NCBI GenBank assembly: GCA_965205165.1
Contig: OZ242037.1
Coordinates: forward strand, 558,001-622,000
Source of the DNA: CBDESM01 sp965205165
GTDB taxonomy: Bacteria > Chloroflexota > Dehalococcoidia > Bin125
Direction: 5' to 3'
Length of the DNA stretch: 64,000 nucleotides
Shown here: positions 9,149-17,045 of the stretch, in pieces
Numbering within the stretch: the stretch's first letter is position 1
Layout of the letters: every line of letters begins with the position of its first letter
Notes under the pieces: generated by a model
What the model was told of the DNA's origin: nothing
The model's input: only the letters and a program-made list of their open reading frames with translations
Databases searched by the model: none
Made by a program: the position numbers and the translations under genes

Positions 9149-9922
9149 CTACCCCAGCAGCGGCCGAATCCCGCGCAGCGACGGCGTGATCATCACGCCG
9201 AACCCGGCATCGCCCAGCCCTTGCAGCGGCCGCCCCGCATCGAGCCACGCCGCGGTGTAGGCGCAGATCAGCCCGTCGAGCTTGTCCTCCCGATCCTTCA
9301 GCGCCTTGCCGCGCAGACCCGGATCCGGCTCGCGCAGGAGCGCATCGAGCGCGTCGTCGAGCCGCAGCCGCGGATCGGCCAGCGGGCCGCAGAGATGCTT
9401 GCGGATGCAGCCAGCCAGCCGCTGCTGTCCCTCGCGCTGCCGGATCTCCCCGCCCCGCTTGTACTTGATGATCCGCCTCAGCCCGAACAGCTCAACCGTC
9501 ACGATGTGCGGGTAGGTCTCGAAGACGAGGCGAGGCCCGCCGACCGCGTCGAGGTTCTCGACCAGCCGCCCACCGGGCGCCGTATCCGTCAGGGCGCACA
9601 GCAGCCGGCCGCCGCGGTGATCCCCGCCGAACCGTTCGAGGTTGGCCGGGTAAGCGCCCGCGTGAAAGCGCTCGTAAAACTCGTCCGCCTGCGCATCGGC
9701 GGCCCGCGACCCGCTTTGGTTGCGGATGACCATCGGAGCATCGACCGCGACGACCCAAGCCCCGCGCAGCGGCTCAATCCACTCGACGATCTCGTCAATC
9801 GAGCCGAGCAGGTCCAAGCGCGCCAGCCGCAGCGCGCCCCCGTCCCAAACCAGCTCCGCGCACCCGCTCGGATTGCGCTCCCCCCAAGCCAAATCCACCC
9901 CGATCATCCGCCGAGCGCTCAT
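9149..9922 (-). CDS. DUF429 family protein, copy f
   Basis: A 257-residue paralogue beginning MSARRMIGVDLAWGERNPSG, with VVAVDAPMVI, FETYPHIVTVELFGLRR and KLDGLICAYTAAW, ending GFGVMITPSLRGIRP. The start at 9922 aligns the first beta strand with the other copies; an in-frame upstream start at 9988 would add an unrelated Cys-rich extension and overlap copy g. The acidic residues are complete. It lies 40 bp downstream of copy g. Confidence 0.84.
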   Translation of the reverse strand: MSARRMIGVDLAWGERNPSGCAELVWDGGALRLARLDLLGSIDEIVEWIEPLRGAWVVAVDAPMVIRNQSGSRAADAQADEFYERFHAGAYPANLERFGGDHRGGRLLCALTDTAPGGRLVENLDAVGGPRLVFETYPHIVTVELFGLRRIIKYKRGGEIRQREGQQRLAGCIRKHLCGPLADPRLRLDDALDALLREPDPGLRGKALKDREDKLDGLICAYTAAWLDAGRPLQGLGDAGFGVMITPSLRGIRPLLG

Positions 9923-9962
9923 GCCGTGATCATCCTCGCATCGCTCACAGGGTGCCACCAAG

Positions 9963-10751
9963 TCACAGAAGCGGCGGGCCGATCCCACGTGGACCGGGGA
10001 TGATTATCATGCCCTGCCCAACTTCGCCCAGCCCCTGCATCGGCCGGATGGCGTCGAGCCAGGCGGCGGTGTAGGCGCAGATCAGCGCATCCAGTTTGTC
10101 CTCGCGGCCCTTCAGGGCCTTCCCTTTCAACTCTTTCTCGGGCTCACGGAGGAGATTGACAAGCTCATCGGTGCATCGCAGCTGCGGATTCGACCGGTCG
10201 TCGCAGAGGTGTTTGCGGATGTTGTCCGCAAGCACCTGCTGGCAGACTCGCTGTTTGGCGACAGGGCCTTTCTTGTACCTGATGGCCTGATCGAGATCGA
10301 ATAGATCGACGATCACCGGATGCGGGTAAGTCTCGAAGAACAGCGGCCCGCCATTCAGATCGGCGACCTTCTCGACCAACGTACCGCCTAGTTCCCGCAG
10401 GCGCTCCAGAATCATCCTGCCCTGGTAATGGGGGCCGAATTTGGGGTTGGTCAGGTTCGCCGAGTGTGCACTGAAGCCGCGGTTCCCGTAGAGGCGTCCC
10501 ACCTGATTGTCCGCCGCCCGCTGCCCGTTCTGGTTGGTGATGACAAGCGGGGCGTCAACGGCGACAACCCAGTCGCGGCTATCGGGTCCAATCCACTCAA
10601 TGATGTCGTCCACTCGACCACGCAGTTCAAGCCGTGACAGCGTCAGCGCACCGTCCTTCCATTTGAGCTCCGCGCAACCGCTTCAAGCCGGCTCGCCCCC
10701 GTTCTGCTTGCCCCAGGCAAGATCGATCCCGATCAGCCGCCGCTGGCTCAT
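9963..10751 (-). pseudogene. DUF429 copy g interrupted by one in-frame TGA at codon 23
   Basis: From the ATG at 10751 the reading is MSQRRLIGIDLAWGKQNGGE, PA, TGA (10685-10683), then SGCAELKW and an intact DUF429 body with VVAVDAPLVI, FETYPHPVIVDLF and KLDALICAYTAAW. Paralogues have Gly, Ala or Ser at the TGA position, so GGA to TGA is the simplest change. No other lesion is seen in 262 codons, so the event is recent or the codon is read through. The host does decode UGA as selenocysteine in two other genes here, but this position is not catalytic and no comparable hairpin follows. Translation from the internal ATG at 10613 would lack the first conserved Asp. Confidence 0.7.
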
Positions 10752-10776
10752 GCCGCACCTCCGGAGAACGTGACCA

Positions 10777-11265
10777 TCATGCCGACGCCCCCGCCCGCCG
10801 TGGCCGCCGGATCGAATGCGCCAGTTCACTCCACGCCGCCTCGGAGAGCGGCTCGCCGATGAAGCCGGGGCAGGCGGGGTCGCGCAGCAGCAGCGGCAGC
10901 TCGCCCTCCGCGTCCGAAACCATGTGGAGCATGAACGGGTACTGCCGGCAGCCGTCCGGGCGCGCTGCATAGGCCGAGCAGCGCAGGTTCTCCAGCAGGG
11001 TGCAGGCCCCGCACTCATCCTGCCGCAGCAGCGCCAGCGACGCGCGCTCCTCGACCGAGTCCGCGGCGCCCGCTTCCGTCAGCCGCAGGATTTCCGCCTC
11101 GGAGACGTCCACCCGGTACGGCGCGCGGCAGCAGAGCGCATCGCACTCGTCCGCGATGCATTGGAACGCCGGCGTGCCCGGCGCGACCAGCCGCTCCGAT
11201 GCGCCGGGCGCGAACGCCTCCGCGGCCGCGCGGAGGCGTTCGGCCAATCGCCCGCTCGGGGGCAC
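10777..11265 (-). CDS. YkgJ family cysteine cluster protein
   Basis: A 162-residue protein with the zinc/iron-chelating CxxxCxxCC-type pattern of PF03692: FQCIADECDALCCRAPYRVD, later DECGACTLLENLRCSAYAAR and GCRQYPF. Such proteins are predicted to bind Fe-S or Zn; a role in maturation or modification is often proposed but not established. The GTG start at 11265 directly abuts the stop of the KamA-like gene (0 bp gap), which suggests an operon and a linked function. The C-terminus is Arg-rich. Confidence 0.83.
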   Translation of the reverse strand: MPPSGRLAERLRAAAEAFAPGASERLVAPGTPAFQCIADECDALCCRAPYRVDVSEAEILRLTEAGAADSVEERASLALLRQDECGACTLLENLRCSAYAARPDGCRQYPFMLHMVSDAEGELPLLLRDPACPGFIGEPLSEAAWSELAHSIRRPRRAGASA

Positions 11266-12738
11266 CTACCCGCCGGCCGCGTCCGCGCCCAGCAGCGTCG
11301 CCGCGACCGCCGGCCGCGACCAGGGCGAGCCCTCTTCGGCCAGCAGCTCGCGCAGGCGCGGCTCGTAGAAGAACTCGCCGCCCTCGGCCGGCTCCAGCTC
11401 GTCCAGCCACGAGGCGCTCGCGTTGTACTTGGCGAAGAACGGGCGCCCGACCCACTCCGGGTCGCGCCCCTGCAGGAAGCGCAGCACGATCAGCCGCTCG
11501 CCCGCGTGTTCGGCCTCGCCCAGCACCTGCACCTTGCCCGGGCCCGCCGACATCGAGGGGCCGCGCACCGTCCGCGCCACCCCGCTGACCGTGCGGTAGG
11601 CCTCGCGGAAGATGCGCGCGCAGTCGACCAGCGGGATCTCGAAGTAGCGCTTGGCCCCCGTGTCGCGGGCCACGAACAGGTAGTAGGGCACGCAGCCGTG
11701 CTGGGCCTGCTCGCGCCACATCTCGGAGAGCAGCGCCGGATCCGCGTTGATGTGCTTGAGCAGCGGCGTCTGCGTCCGGATCTGCGTCCCCGTCGCGCGG
11801 ATCCGGCGCACCGCCTCCTGCGCCGCCGCCGTCTGCAGCTCCGCCGGGTGGTTGAAGTGCGCCATCAGCGCCAGCTGCAGGCCGCGATCCGTCACCTCGC
11901 GGAACAGGTCCAGCAGGTCGTCCGCATCGTCGTCGTAGAGGAAGCGGTGCGGCCAGTAGGCGATCGCCTTCGAGCCGATCCGGATCGTCCGCAGCCGGTG
12001 CCCGGCGTCCGCCGCGAGCAGCGGCTCGACGTACTGCCGCAGGTTCTTCGTCCGCATCACCAGCGGGTCGCCGCCCGTGAAGAGGATGTCGCTCAGCTCC
12101 GGGTGCGAGGCCGCGTAGCGGGCCAGCAGGTCCGCCTCGCGCATGGCGAACTTCTTGCCCTCCAGCCCCACGAACTGCGGCCAGCGGAAGCAGAACGTGC
12201 AGTAGGCGTGGCAGGTCTGCCCCTGCGAGGGGAAGAACAGCGCCGTCTCGCGGTACTTGTGCTGCATGCCCGCCAGCGGCTCGCCGTCCAGCGACGGCAT
12301 GTTGTGCTCCATCTGCCCGGCCGGATGCGGGTTCAGCTCCATCCGGATCTCGTCCGCGACCACCTTGCGCTCGCGGCTGGAGAGGTCGGCGGCGAGCGCC
12401 GCCTCCATCCGCTCGAACTGCTCCGGCGCCAGCATGTCGCGCTGCGGGAAGGTCAGCCGGAACATCCCGTCGTCCGGCGCCGCGCCCCAGTCGATCAGGT
12501 GATCGACCACGTAGCGGTTGGACTTGAACGGCAGCACGTTGCCGACCACGCGGGCCGCGTGCCGCACCTCTTCGGGCATCGCCTGGATCTGGGGCAGCTG
12601 CTCGAAGTTGTGCAGGTTCACGACCTGGTACTCCTCCGAGGCGAAATCGTCCGCGGAGCCGAAGGCCGCGTTCGGCGCGGCGTCGGGCGGGGCCTGATCG
12701 AGGGCCTGGTCGTCGACCATCTTCACCAGCGTCGGCAT
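11266..12738 (-). CDS. kamA: KamA family radical SAM protein (lysine 2,3-aminomutase-like)
   Basis: A 490-residue radical SAM enzyme. CHAYCTFCF gives the CxxxCxxC cluster ligands, followed by DILFTGGDPLVM and IRIGSKAI, which are typical of the lysine/glutamate 2,3-aminomutase family (SAM plus PLP). The C-terminal region carries long KamA-type blocks (SGVARTVRGPSMSAG). The sequence is longer than EpmB-type EF-P lysylating enzymes. Lysine 2,3-aminomutase makes beta-lysine for fermentation or osmolytes, but the substrate here cannot be fixed by eye. The ATG at 12738 is preferred over 12774 because AAGGAG lies 6 bp upstream. The YkgJ-like gene follows without a gap. Confidence 0.82.
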   Translation of the reverse strand: MPTLVKMVDDQALDQAPPDAAPNAAFGSADDFASEEYQVVNLHNFEQLPQIQAMPEEVRHAARVVGNVLPFKSNRYVVDHLIDWGAAPDDGMFRLTFPQRDMLAPEQFERMEAALAADLSSRERKVVADEIRMELNPHPAGQMEHNMPSLDGEPLAGMQHKYRETALFFPSQGQTCHAYCTFCFRWPQFVGLEGKKFAMREADLLARYAASHPELSDILFTGGDPLVMRTKNLRQYVEPLLAADAGHRLRTIRIGSKAIAYWPHRFLYDDDADDLLDLFREVTDRGLQLALMAHFNHPAELQTAAAQEAVRRIRATGTQIRTQTPLLKHINADPALLSEMWREQAQHGCVPYYLFVARDTGAKRYFEIPLVDCARIFREAYRTVSGVARTVRGPSMSAGPGKVQVLGEAEHAGERLIVLRFLQGRDPEWVGRPFFAKYNASASWLDELEPAEGGEFFYEPRLRELLAEEGSPWSRPAVAATLLGADAAGG

Positions 12739-12872
12739 CGGATGCTCCTTCCCGCGCGGATCCCCTTGATCCACGCAAGCGCGCTTACGTCAACCTCTTA
12801 TGACAGTAGCACCAGCGAGCCCCCTCTGCGTCAACGATCCGTCAACCCTCCCGCCGCCGATGCGCTCCGCCG

Positions 12873-13220
12873 GTGGAACCAGACCCGCTCGACCGACCGC
12901 CTCTCCCGAACTACCTCATCATCAGCGCACACGCGGAATTGCGGATGATCGAGCGCGATGTGCTGACAGCCGACCTGTGCGCCGTGAAACGCGGCGATCC
13001 CCTGATCGAGTGGCAACCCGACGACGGGAGCGAAAGTCAAGAGGCCGCGCCCGGCGGCGGACGCCGCGTGCACATGATCGGCTTCGACCTGCAAGGCCGC
13101 CTGTTGAGGGTTATCCTCGAATCACCGAATGAGGACGGCTTTTCAGTCGTCGTCACGGTGTTCGACGCGAGCGAGGCGGATCGACGCCGATACCGCCGGC
13201 ACAGGCGAAGACAACGCTGA
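12873..13220 (+). CDS. DUF4258 domain protein, toxin-like (A1)
   Basis: A 115-residue protein from a GTG start. YLIISAHAELRMIERDVLT and RGDPLIEW match the DUF4258 (PF14076) pattern of small RelE/BrnT-like proteins, and a second half with ILESPNEDGFSVVVTVFDA is shared almost word for word with the paralogue at 14131. The C-terminus is strongly basic (RRRYRRHRRRQR), consistent with nucleic acid binding. The stop is followed after 1 bp by the start of B1, so the two are translationally coupled. A toxin role is inferred from the family and gene pairing. Confidence 0.7.
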   Translation: MEPDPLDRPPLPNYLIISAHAELRMIERDVLTADLCAVKRGDPLIEWQPDDGSESQEAAPGGGRRVHMIGFDLQGRLLRVILESPNEDGFSVVVTVFDASEADRRRYRRHRRRQR

Positions 13221-13221
13221 C

Positions 13222-13452
13222 ATGGCCGAGCAGACACTGATCGAGCAGCTCGCCAACGGCGATCCGCCGGAGGACGGAGCGCTCATCGAAGTGTTCTTCA
13301 GCGGCGACGAGATACTGCGCGCCGGCCGCATGCTCCGCGCCGAAGCGGACGGCAAGTTCAGCACCTTCGTCCACGACCTCGCCATGCAAGCCGTCGCCGA
13401 ATGGGAAGCAGAACAGGCGGAGGAATCCGCACCAGCCACCGCCGCGGACTGA
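13222..13452 (+). CDS. Small acidic partner protein (B1), antitoxin-like
   Basis: A 76-residue acidic protein: EVFFSGDEILRAGRMLRAEA, then KFSTFVHDLAMQAVAEWEAE and an Ala-rich tail. It belongs to a local family of four (B1-B4) sharing GDE(V/I)LR.GRM.RAE and F..F.HDLA..AV..WE. I do not recognise a named family. Its size, charge and 1-bp spacing after a basic DUF4258 protein fit an antitoxin. Confidence 0.65.
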   Translation: MAEQTLIEQLANGDPPEDGALIEVFFSGDEILRAGRMLRAEADGKFSTFVHDLAMQAVAEWEAEQAEESAPATAAD

Positions 13453-13468
13453 TCTGAGCAACCTCAAC

Positions 13469-13714
13469 ATGGCCGACGAACGCCCGATCCCGCCGCCCGA
13501 AGACTCACTGGCCGAGTACGCGCCGCCCCAGCATCCGATCTTCGTGTTCGAGGTCGAGTTCAACGGAGACGAGGTCGAGCGGCTGGGCCGGATGCTCCGC
13601 GCCGAAGACAGCCCGATCTTCAACGACTTCCTCCACGACTTGGCACTGGAAGCCGTGCAGTCCTGGGAGCGGAACCAGACGACAGCTGCCGCCCCCGCGA
13701 CAGCCGCGGACTGA
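13469..13714 (+). CDS. Small acidic protein (B2), diverged paralogue of B1
   Basis: An 81-residue member of the B family: FEVEFNGDEVERLGRMLRAE, then IFNDFLHDLALEAVQSWERN. It is the most diverged of the four, with a Pro-rich N-terminal extension. It has no DUF4258 partner of its own. It starts 16 bp after B1 stops. Confidence 0.6.
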   Translation: MADERPIPPPEDSLAEYAPPQHPIFVFEVEFNGDEVERLGRMLRAEDSPIFNDFLHDLALEAVQSWERNQTTAAAPATAAD

Positions 13715-13729
13715 ACGCTGGCCCGCCAA

Positions 13730-13954
13730 ATGTCCGCACCGGCATCCCGCGCCCCGAAACCGCACGCGCACGAGACGAGCCTGCTCATCGACATCCGCTT
13801 CCACGGCGATGAGGTGCTCCGCATCGGCCGGATGCGCCGCGCCGAAGCGGACTGCAAGTTCAGCACCTTCGTCCACGACCTCGCCATGCAAGCCGTCGCC
13901 GAATGGGAAGCAGAACAGGCAGAGAAACCCGCGGCGACGGCGGCCGCCGACTGA
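13730..13954 (+). CDS. Small acidic protein (B3), paralogue of B1 and B4
   Basis: A 74-residue B-family member: IDIRFHGDEVLRIGRMRRAE and KFSTFVHDLAMQAVAEWEAE, the latter identical in B1. It lies 15 bp after B2 and is followed on the opposite strand by a remnant of the metallophosphoesterase C-terminus, the same relation that B4 has to the intact metallophosphoesterase. Confidence 0.6.
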   Translation: MSAPASRAPKPHAHETSLLIDIRFHGDEVLRIGRMRRAEADCKFSTFVHDLAMQAVAEWEAEQAEKPAATAAAD

Positions 13955-13977
13955 CCCCCAGCGCTCCTCAGCCCCAC

Positions 13978-14047
13978 TACGCGCAATTCTGGGACGGCAT
14001 GTGAAACGCAGCAGCAAGATCGCCGTCCCGAACCCCCGGCCCGCCAT
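13978..14047 (-). pseudogene. Remnant of a metallophosphoesterase C-terminus
   Basis: On the minus strand this encodes GRGFGTAILLLRFTCRPRIA, matching SRGFGTAIVPLRLRSRPELT at the end of the intact gene at 14718-15608. It lies directly after B3 and in the same orientation relative to it, so a block containing the A-B pair and the phosphoesterase 3' end was duplicated and then trimmed. Confidence 0.65.
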
Positions 14048-14130
14048 CACCTTCCCAACGTCGCGCTGAACTCCCGTGCGGTGTCCGTGCCAACGCACCT
14101 TCAGCCACAAGCCGCGCATACCCTGAGCCC

Positions 14131-14487
14131 ATGGCCTTCGAACGACAGGGCCGCAGAGCCCCGCCGCGCCCTCGGCATTTCACCATCAGCCCGCACGCCG
14201 AAGACAGGATGTGGGAGCGCAGCGTCGTGCCTGAGGATCTCACCGCCATTCTCCGCAATAATCCGCTCATCGAGTGGCAAGACGCCGAGTATCCGCTACA
14301 GCAGCCTTCTTCAGAATCCAGCGGCTCCTCTCGCTTGCGGATGACGGGGCGCGGCCTGCAGCCGCGGTTGCTGACGGCTATCATCGAAGAGCCGAACGAG
14401 GACGGTTTCGCCATCGTCGTAACCGTGTTCGACGCAGATCAAGCAGACCGGCGGCGGTATCGGCGACACAGACGGCGACAAGGTTGA
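14131..14487 (+). CDS. DUF4258 domain protein, toxin-like (A2)
   Basis: A 118-residue paralogue of A1: FTISPHAEDRMWERSVVPED and NNPLIEW in the DUF4258 part, then IIEEPNEDGFAIVVTVFDAD and a basic RRRYRRHRRRQG tail. The conserved His-Ala-x-x-R-M core is kept. B4 starts 7 bp downstream. No clear upstream promoter is visible in the 83 bp between the phosphoesterase remnant and this start. Confidence 0.7.
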   Translation: MAFERQGRRAPPRPRHFTISPHAEDRMWERSVVPEDLTAILRNNPLIEWQDAEYPLQQPSSESSGSSRLRMTGRGLQPRLLTAIIEEPNEDGFAIVVTVFDADQADRRRYRRHRRRQG

Positions 14488-14494
14488 ACCTGAC

Positions 14495-14716
14495 ATGGCC
14501 AGCGAGATCACCGGACAAGTATCTCCGCCGGCCGACGGCGGGGCCAGCATCGAAGTGTTCTTCGATGGCGACGAGGTGCTCCGCGTCGGCCGGATGCGCC
14601 GCGCTGAAGCGGATTGCAAGTTCAGCACGTTCGTCCACGATCTCACTATGCGGGCAGTCGCCGAATGGGAAGCGGAGCAGGCGGAAGAGCCTGCGCCGGC
14701 CTCCGCCGCAGACTGA
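14495..14716 (+). CDS. Small acidic partner protein (B4), antitoxin-like
   Basis: A 73-residue B-family member with EVFFDGDEVLRVGRMRRAEA and KFSTFVHDLTMRAVAEWEAE. It pairs with A2. It converges on the metallophosphoesterase gene with 1 bp between the stops. Confidence 0.65.
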   Translation: MASEITGQVSPPADGGASIEVFFDGDEVLRVGRMRRAEADCKFSTFVHDLTMRAVAEWEAEQAEEPAPASAAD

Positions 14717-14717
14717 G

Positions 14718-15608
14718 TCACCCCCGCCGCAGCTCAACGACGGTCAGTTCGGGGCGAGATCGGAGGCGCAGCGGGACGATCGCGGTGCCGAAACCGCGGC
14801 TGATCAGGACCTTGCCGCCCGCGACGTCGAAGAGCCCGGCCGGCTTGCGGCGCGTGGCCAGGCGCGAGTGGCGGAACGGCGCGCCGTAGCCGGGGATCGC
14901 GATCTGCCCGCCGTGCGTGTGCCCCGCAAGCGTGAGCGGCGGAACGGCATGGCCCGCCTCGGCGTGGTCCAGCACTGCATCCGGGGCATGCGTGAGCAGG
15001 ATCGTAAACGCGCCTCCGTCCGGCGGAAGCGCCTTTGCGAGCCTCGCCATGTCGGCCGAAGCGTCGCCGGCGCCGGCAATGCGGAGCCGCTCGCCGCGCA
15101 TCTCGATCTCGCGCCACTCGTTGCGGAGCACATGGATGCCCGCCTCGCGCAAGCGACGCCGGAACGGCGCGGCGCTGATCATCCGCCGCCGGCCCGCGAT
15201 CCGTTCCCGCACGGCCTCCGCCCACTCCGCCGCGGTGCGCACCGGCGGAAGGTAATCATGTGCGCCGAGCACCGCGTACGTCGGCGCCCGCCGTGGCAGC
15301 GCGGCAAGCGCCTCGACGGCGGCATCCCAGCCGGCCGACGTCTCCACGTAATCGCCGGTGGCGGCGACCAGATCGAATCGAGCCCGCTCGACGACTTCGA
15401 GGAAGCGGCCGACCGACGCGCCGTCGGCCGGGAAATGCGTGTCGCTCACATGAAGGATGCGGAGGCCGTCAAGGCCCGCGGGCAATCCGCGCGGCCGCAC
15501 GACCCGATGCGCGAGTTCGACCCGCCTCGACTCCCGCCACGCATATGCGGCGGAAGCAGCGCCGAGGGCGGCGGCCGCGGCCAGCGCGTTGAACGGACGC
15601 AAGCTCAC
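14718..15608 (-). CDS. Metallophosphoesterase (calcineurin-like, membrane-anchored)
   Basis: A 296-residue protein. An N-terminal hydrophobic stretch (NALAAAAALGAASAAYAW) suggests a membrane anchor. Metal-binding motifs in order are ILHVSDTHF, AATGDYVE, VLGAHDYLPP (usually GNHD, here GAHD), LLTHAPD and LAGHTHGGQIAIP, as in YkuE-type phosphohydrolases of PF00149. The Asn to Ala change in the GNHD motif removes a normally important residue and is worth noting. The GTG start at 15608 overlaps the stop of the aldo/keto reductase gene (GTGA), so the two are coupled. Confidence 0.85.
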   Translation of the reverse strand: MSLRPFNALAAAAALGAASAAYAWRESRRVELAHRVVRPRGLPAGLDGLRILHVSDTHFPADGASVGRFLEVVERARFDLVAATGDYVETSAGWDAAVEALAALPRRAPTYAVLGAHDYLPPVRTAAEWAEAVRERIAGRRRMISAAPFRRRLREAGIHVLRNEWREIEMRGERLRIAGAGDASADMARLAKALPPDGGAFTILLTHAPDAVLDHAEAGHAVPPLTLAGHTHGGQIAIPGYGAPFRHSRLATRRKPAGLFDVAGGKVLISRGFGTAIVPLRLRSRPELTVVELRRG

Positions 15609-16558
15609 CCGCCGAGGATCCGGTCGACCTGCTCCATCTCGTCGCCGCTCAGCCGCCAAGCCTGCGTCGCGTCGACGTTCGCCGCGACCTGTTCCGGCGA
15701 GGTCGCGCCGGCAATGACCGAAGAGACGGCGGGGTCGCTGGCGAGCCAGCTGAGCGCGAGTTCGAGGATGCTGTGGCCGTTCCCGCCCGCGAAGGCCTCC
15801 AGCGACTCCAGCTTGTCGAAATTCACGTCCGCCGTGAGCGCGTCGATCCGCCCCGGCATGCGCTCGCGCCACGCCCGCAGCCGCGTCCCCTCCGGCAGCT
15901 CCGCCCCGCGCCGGTACTTCCCGGTCAGGAAGCCCGACGCCAGCGGGAAGAACGGCAGCTGGCCCAGCCCGAACTTGCGGCAGGCCGGCATGATCTCCGG
16001 CTCGATCTTCCGCTCCAGCAGGCTCCACTCGTTCTGCGCTGAGACGAAGCGGGCGAGGCCGCGCGTGCGCGCGATCCAGTCCGCGTCCGCGATCTGCCAG
16101 CCCGAGAAGTTGGAGTGGCCGATGTAGCGGACGAGGCCGCGCCGCACGAGGTTGTCGAGCGTCTCCAACGTCTCCTCGATCGGCGTCCGCGGATCCGGCT
16201 GGTGCATCTGGTAGACGTCGATGTAGTCGGTGCCGAGCCGGTTGAGCGAGCGGGTGATCGCGGCCTCGATGTACTTGCGCGAGCCGCCCTGCGTGTGCGG
16301 GCCCTCGCCGGTGGACATGCCGAACTTGGTCGCGATCAGCACCTCGTCCCGCCGCCCGCCCAGCGCCTTGCCGAGGTACTCCTCCGAGAGGCCGCCGCCG
16401 TAGATGTCGGCCGTGTCGAAGAAGTTGATCCCCGCGTCCAGCGCCGCGTTGACCACCGCCTCCGTCCCGGCGTAGTCCAGCCGCATCCCGAAGTTGTTCG
16501 TCCCCAGCCCCGCCACCGAGACTTCCAGCCCAGAGTCCCCCAGTCGCCGGTACTCCAT
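15605..16558 (-). CDS. Aldo/keto reductase
   Basis: A 317-residue NAD(P)H-dependent oxidoreductase with the AKR (alpha/beta)8 signatures: GLGTNNFG, FFDTADIYGGGLSEE (catalytic Asp and Tyr), LIATKFGMS (Lys), IDVYQMHQPDP (His), then IGHSNFSGWQ and a C-terminal cofactor segment SVIAGATSPEQV. The substrate is unknown. The coding end overlaps the phosphoesterase start by 4 bp. A second AKR lies at 38160-39161, only distantly similar. Confidence 0.93.
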   Translation of the reverse strand: MEYRRLGDSGLEVSVAGLGTNNFGMRLDYAGTEAVVNAALDAGINFFDTADIYGGGLSEEYLGKALGGRRDEVLIATKFGMSTGEGPHTQGGSRKYIEAAITRSLNRLGTDYIDVYQMHQPDPRTPIEETLETLDNLVRRGLVRYIGHSNFSGWQIADADWIARTRGLARFVSAQNEWSLLERKIEPEIMPACRKFGLGQLPFFPLASGFLTGKYRRGAELPEGTRLRAWRERMPGRIDALTADVNFDKLESLEAFAGGNGHSILELALSWLASDPAVSSVIAGATSPEQVAANVDATQAWRLSGDEMEQVDRILGG

Positions 16559-16619
16559 GGCATCCTCCCTTCGCTTCCCGGAATCCTATCGCGCCGCTCC
16601 TCCCGGGCGGGCGCATAGA

Positions 16620-17045
16620 ATGAGCGCGGAGGGCGTGATGGTCACATTCAGCGACTACGTCGCCGGCGAGAGCGGACGGGATGAATCCCGATCCGCCGCC
16701 GAAGCGCGCGTCAACGCGTGGCTGCCCGCTCTCCGCGACCGCCAAATCCGGCGCGCGGAAGACTTGGGCGTCGAAGTGCGCGACGACGCGGATCTGATCC
16801 TGATGATCCGCGAAGCCGGTGAAGACGCAACGCTCGCCGACTTGGAAGCCCAGGTCGATCTCGCATTGAGCTGGCCGGCGAGCCTGCCGCCGCCCGGTCC
16901 GGACGCGTCGTATCAGATGCCGGGCTTCGGACTCGGCTTCGGCTCGACCGCGATGTGGATCACCGATTGGATCGACTATTGCGTGCTGTGGCTGTTCAGG
17001 CGGCGATTGCCGCCGCGACCACCAGCACGGCCTCGACTGCTGTAA
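16620..17045 (+). CDS. Hypothetical protein, 141 residues
   Basis: Begins MSAEGVMVTFSDYVAGESGR and contains a long acidic helical part (RRAEDLGVEVRDDADLILMI), then a hydrophobic segment AMWITDWIDYCVLWLFRRR that may be a membrane anchor. No family recognised. Its 3' end overlaps the convergent membrane protein gene by 50 bp, so one of the two may be shorter or not expressed. Confidence 0.4.
   Translation: MSAEGVMVTFSDYVAGESGRDESRSAAEARVNAWLPALRDRQIRRAEDLGVEVRDDADLILMIREAGEDATLADLEAQVDLALSWPASLPPPGPDASYQMPGFGLGFGSTAMWITDWIDYCVLWLFRRRLPPRPPARPRLL

Noticed and set aside
9963..10751. DUF429 copy g as a third selenoprotein
   Set aside because: The UGA is not at a catalytic Cys-equivalent and no GUG-loop hairpin follows at the proper distance.
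12739..12800. Promoter for the KamA-like gene (TTGACG on the minus strand)
   Set aside because: No acceptable -10 at 16-18 bp from it.
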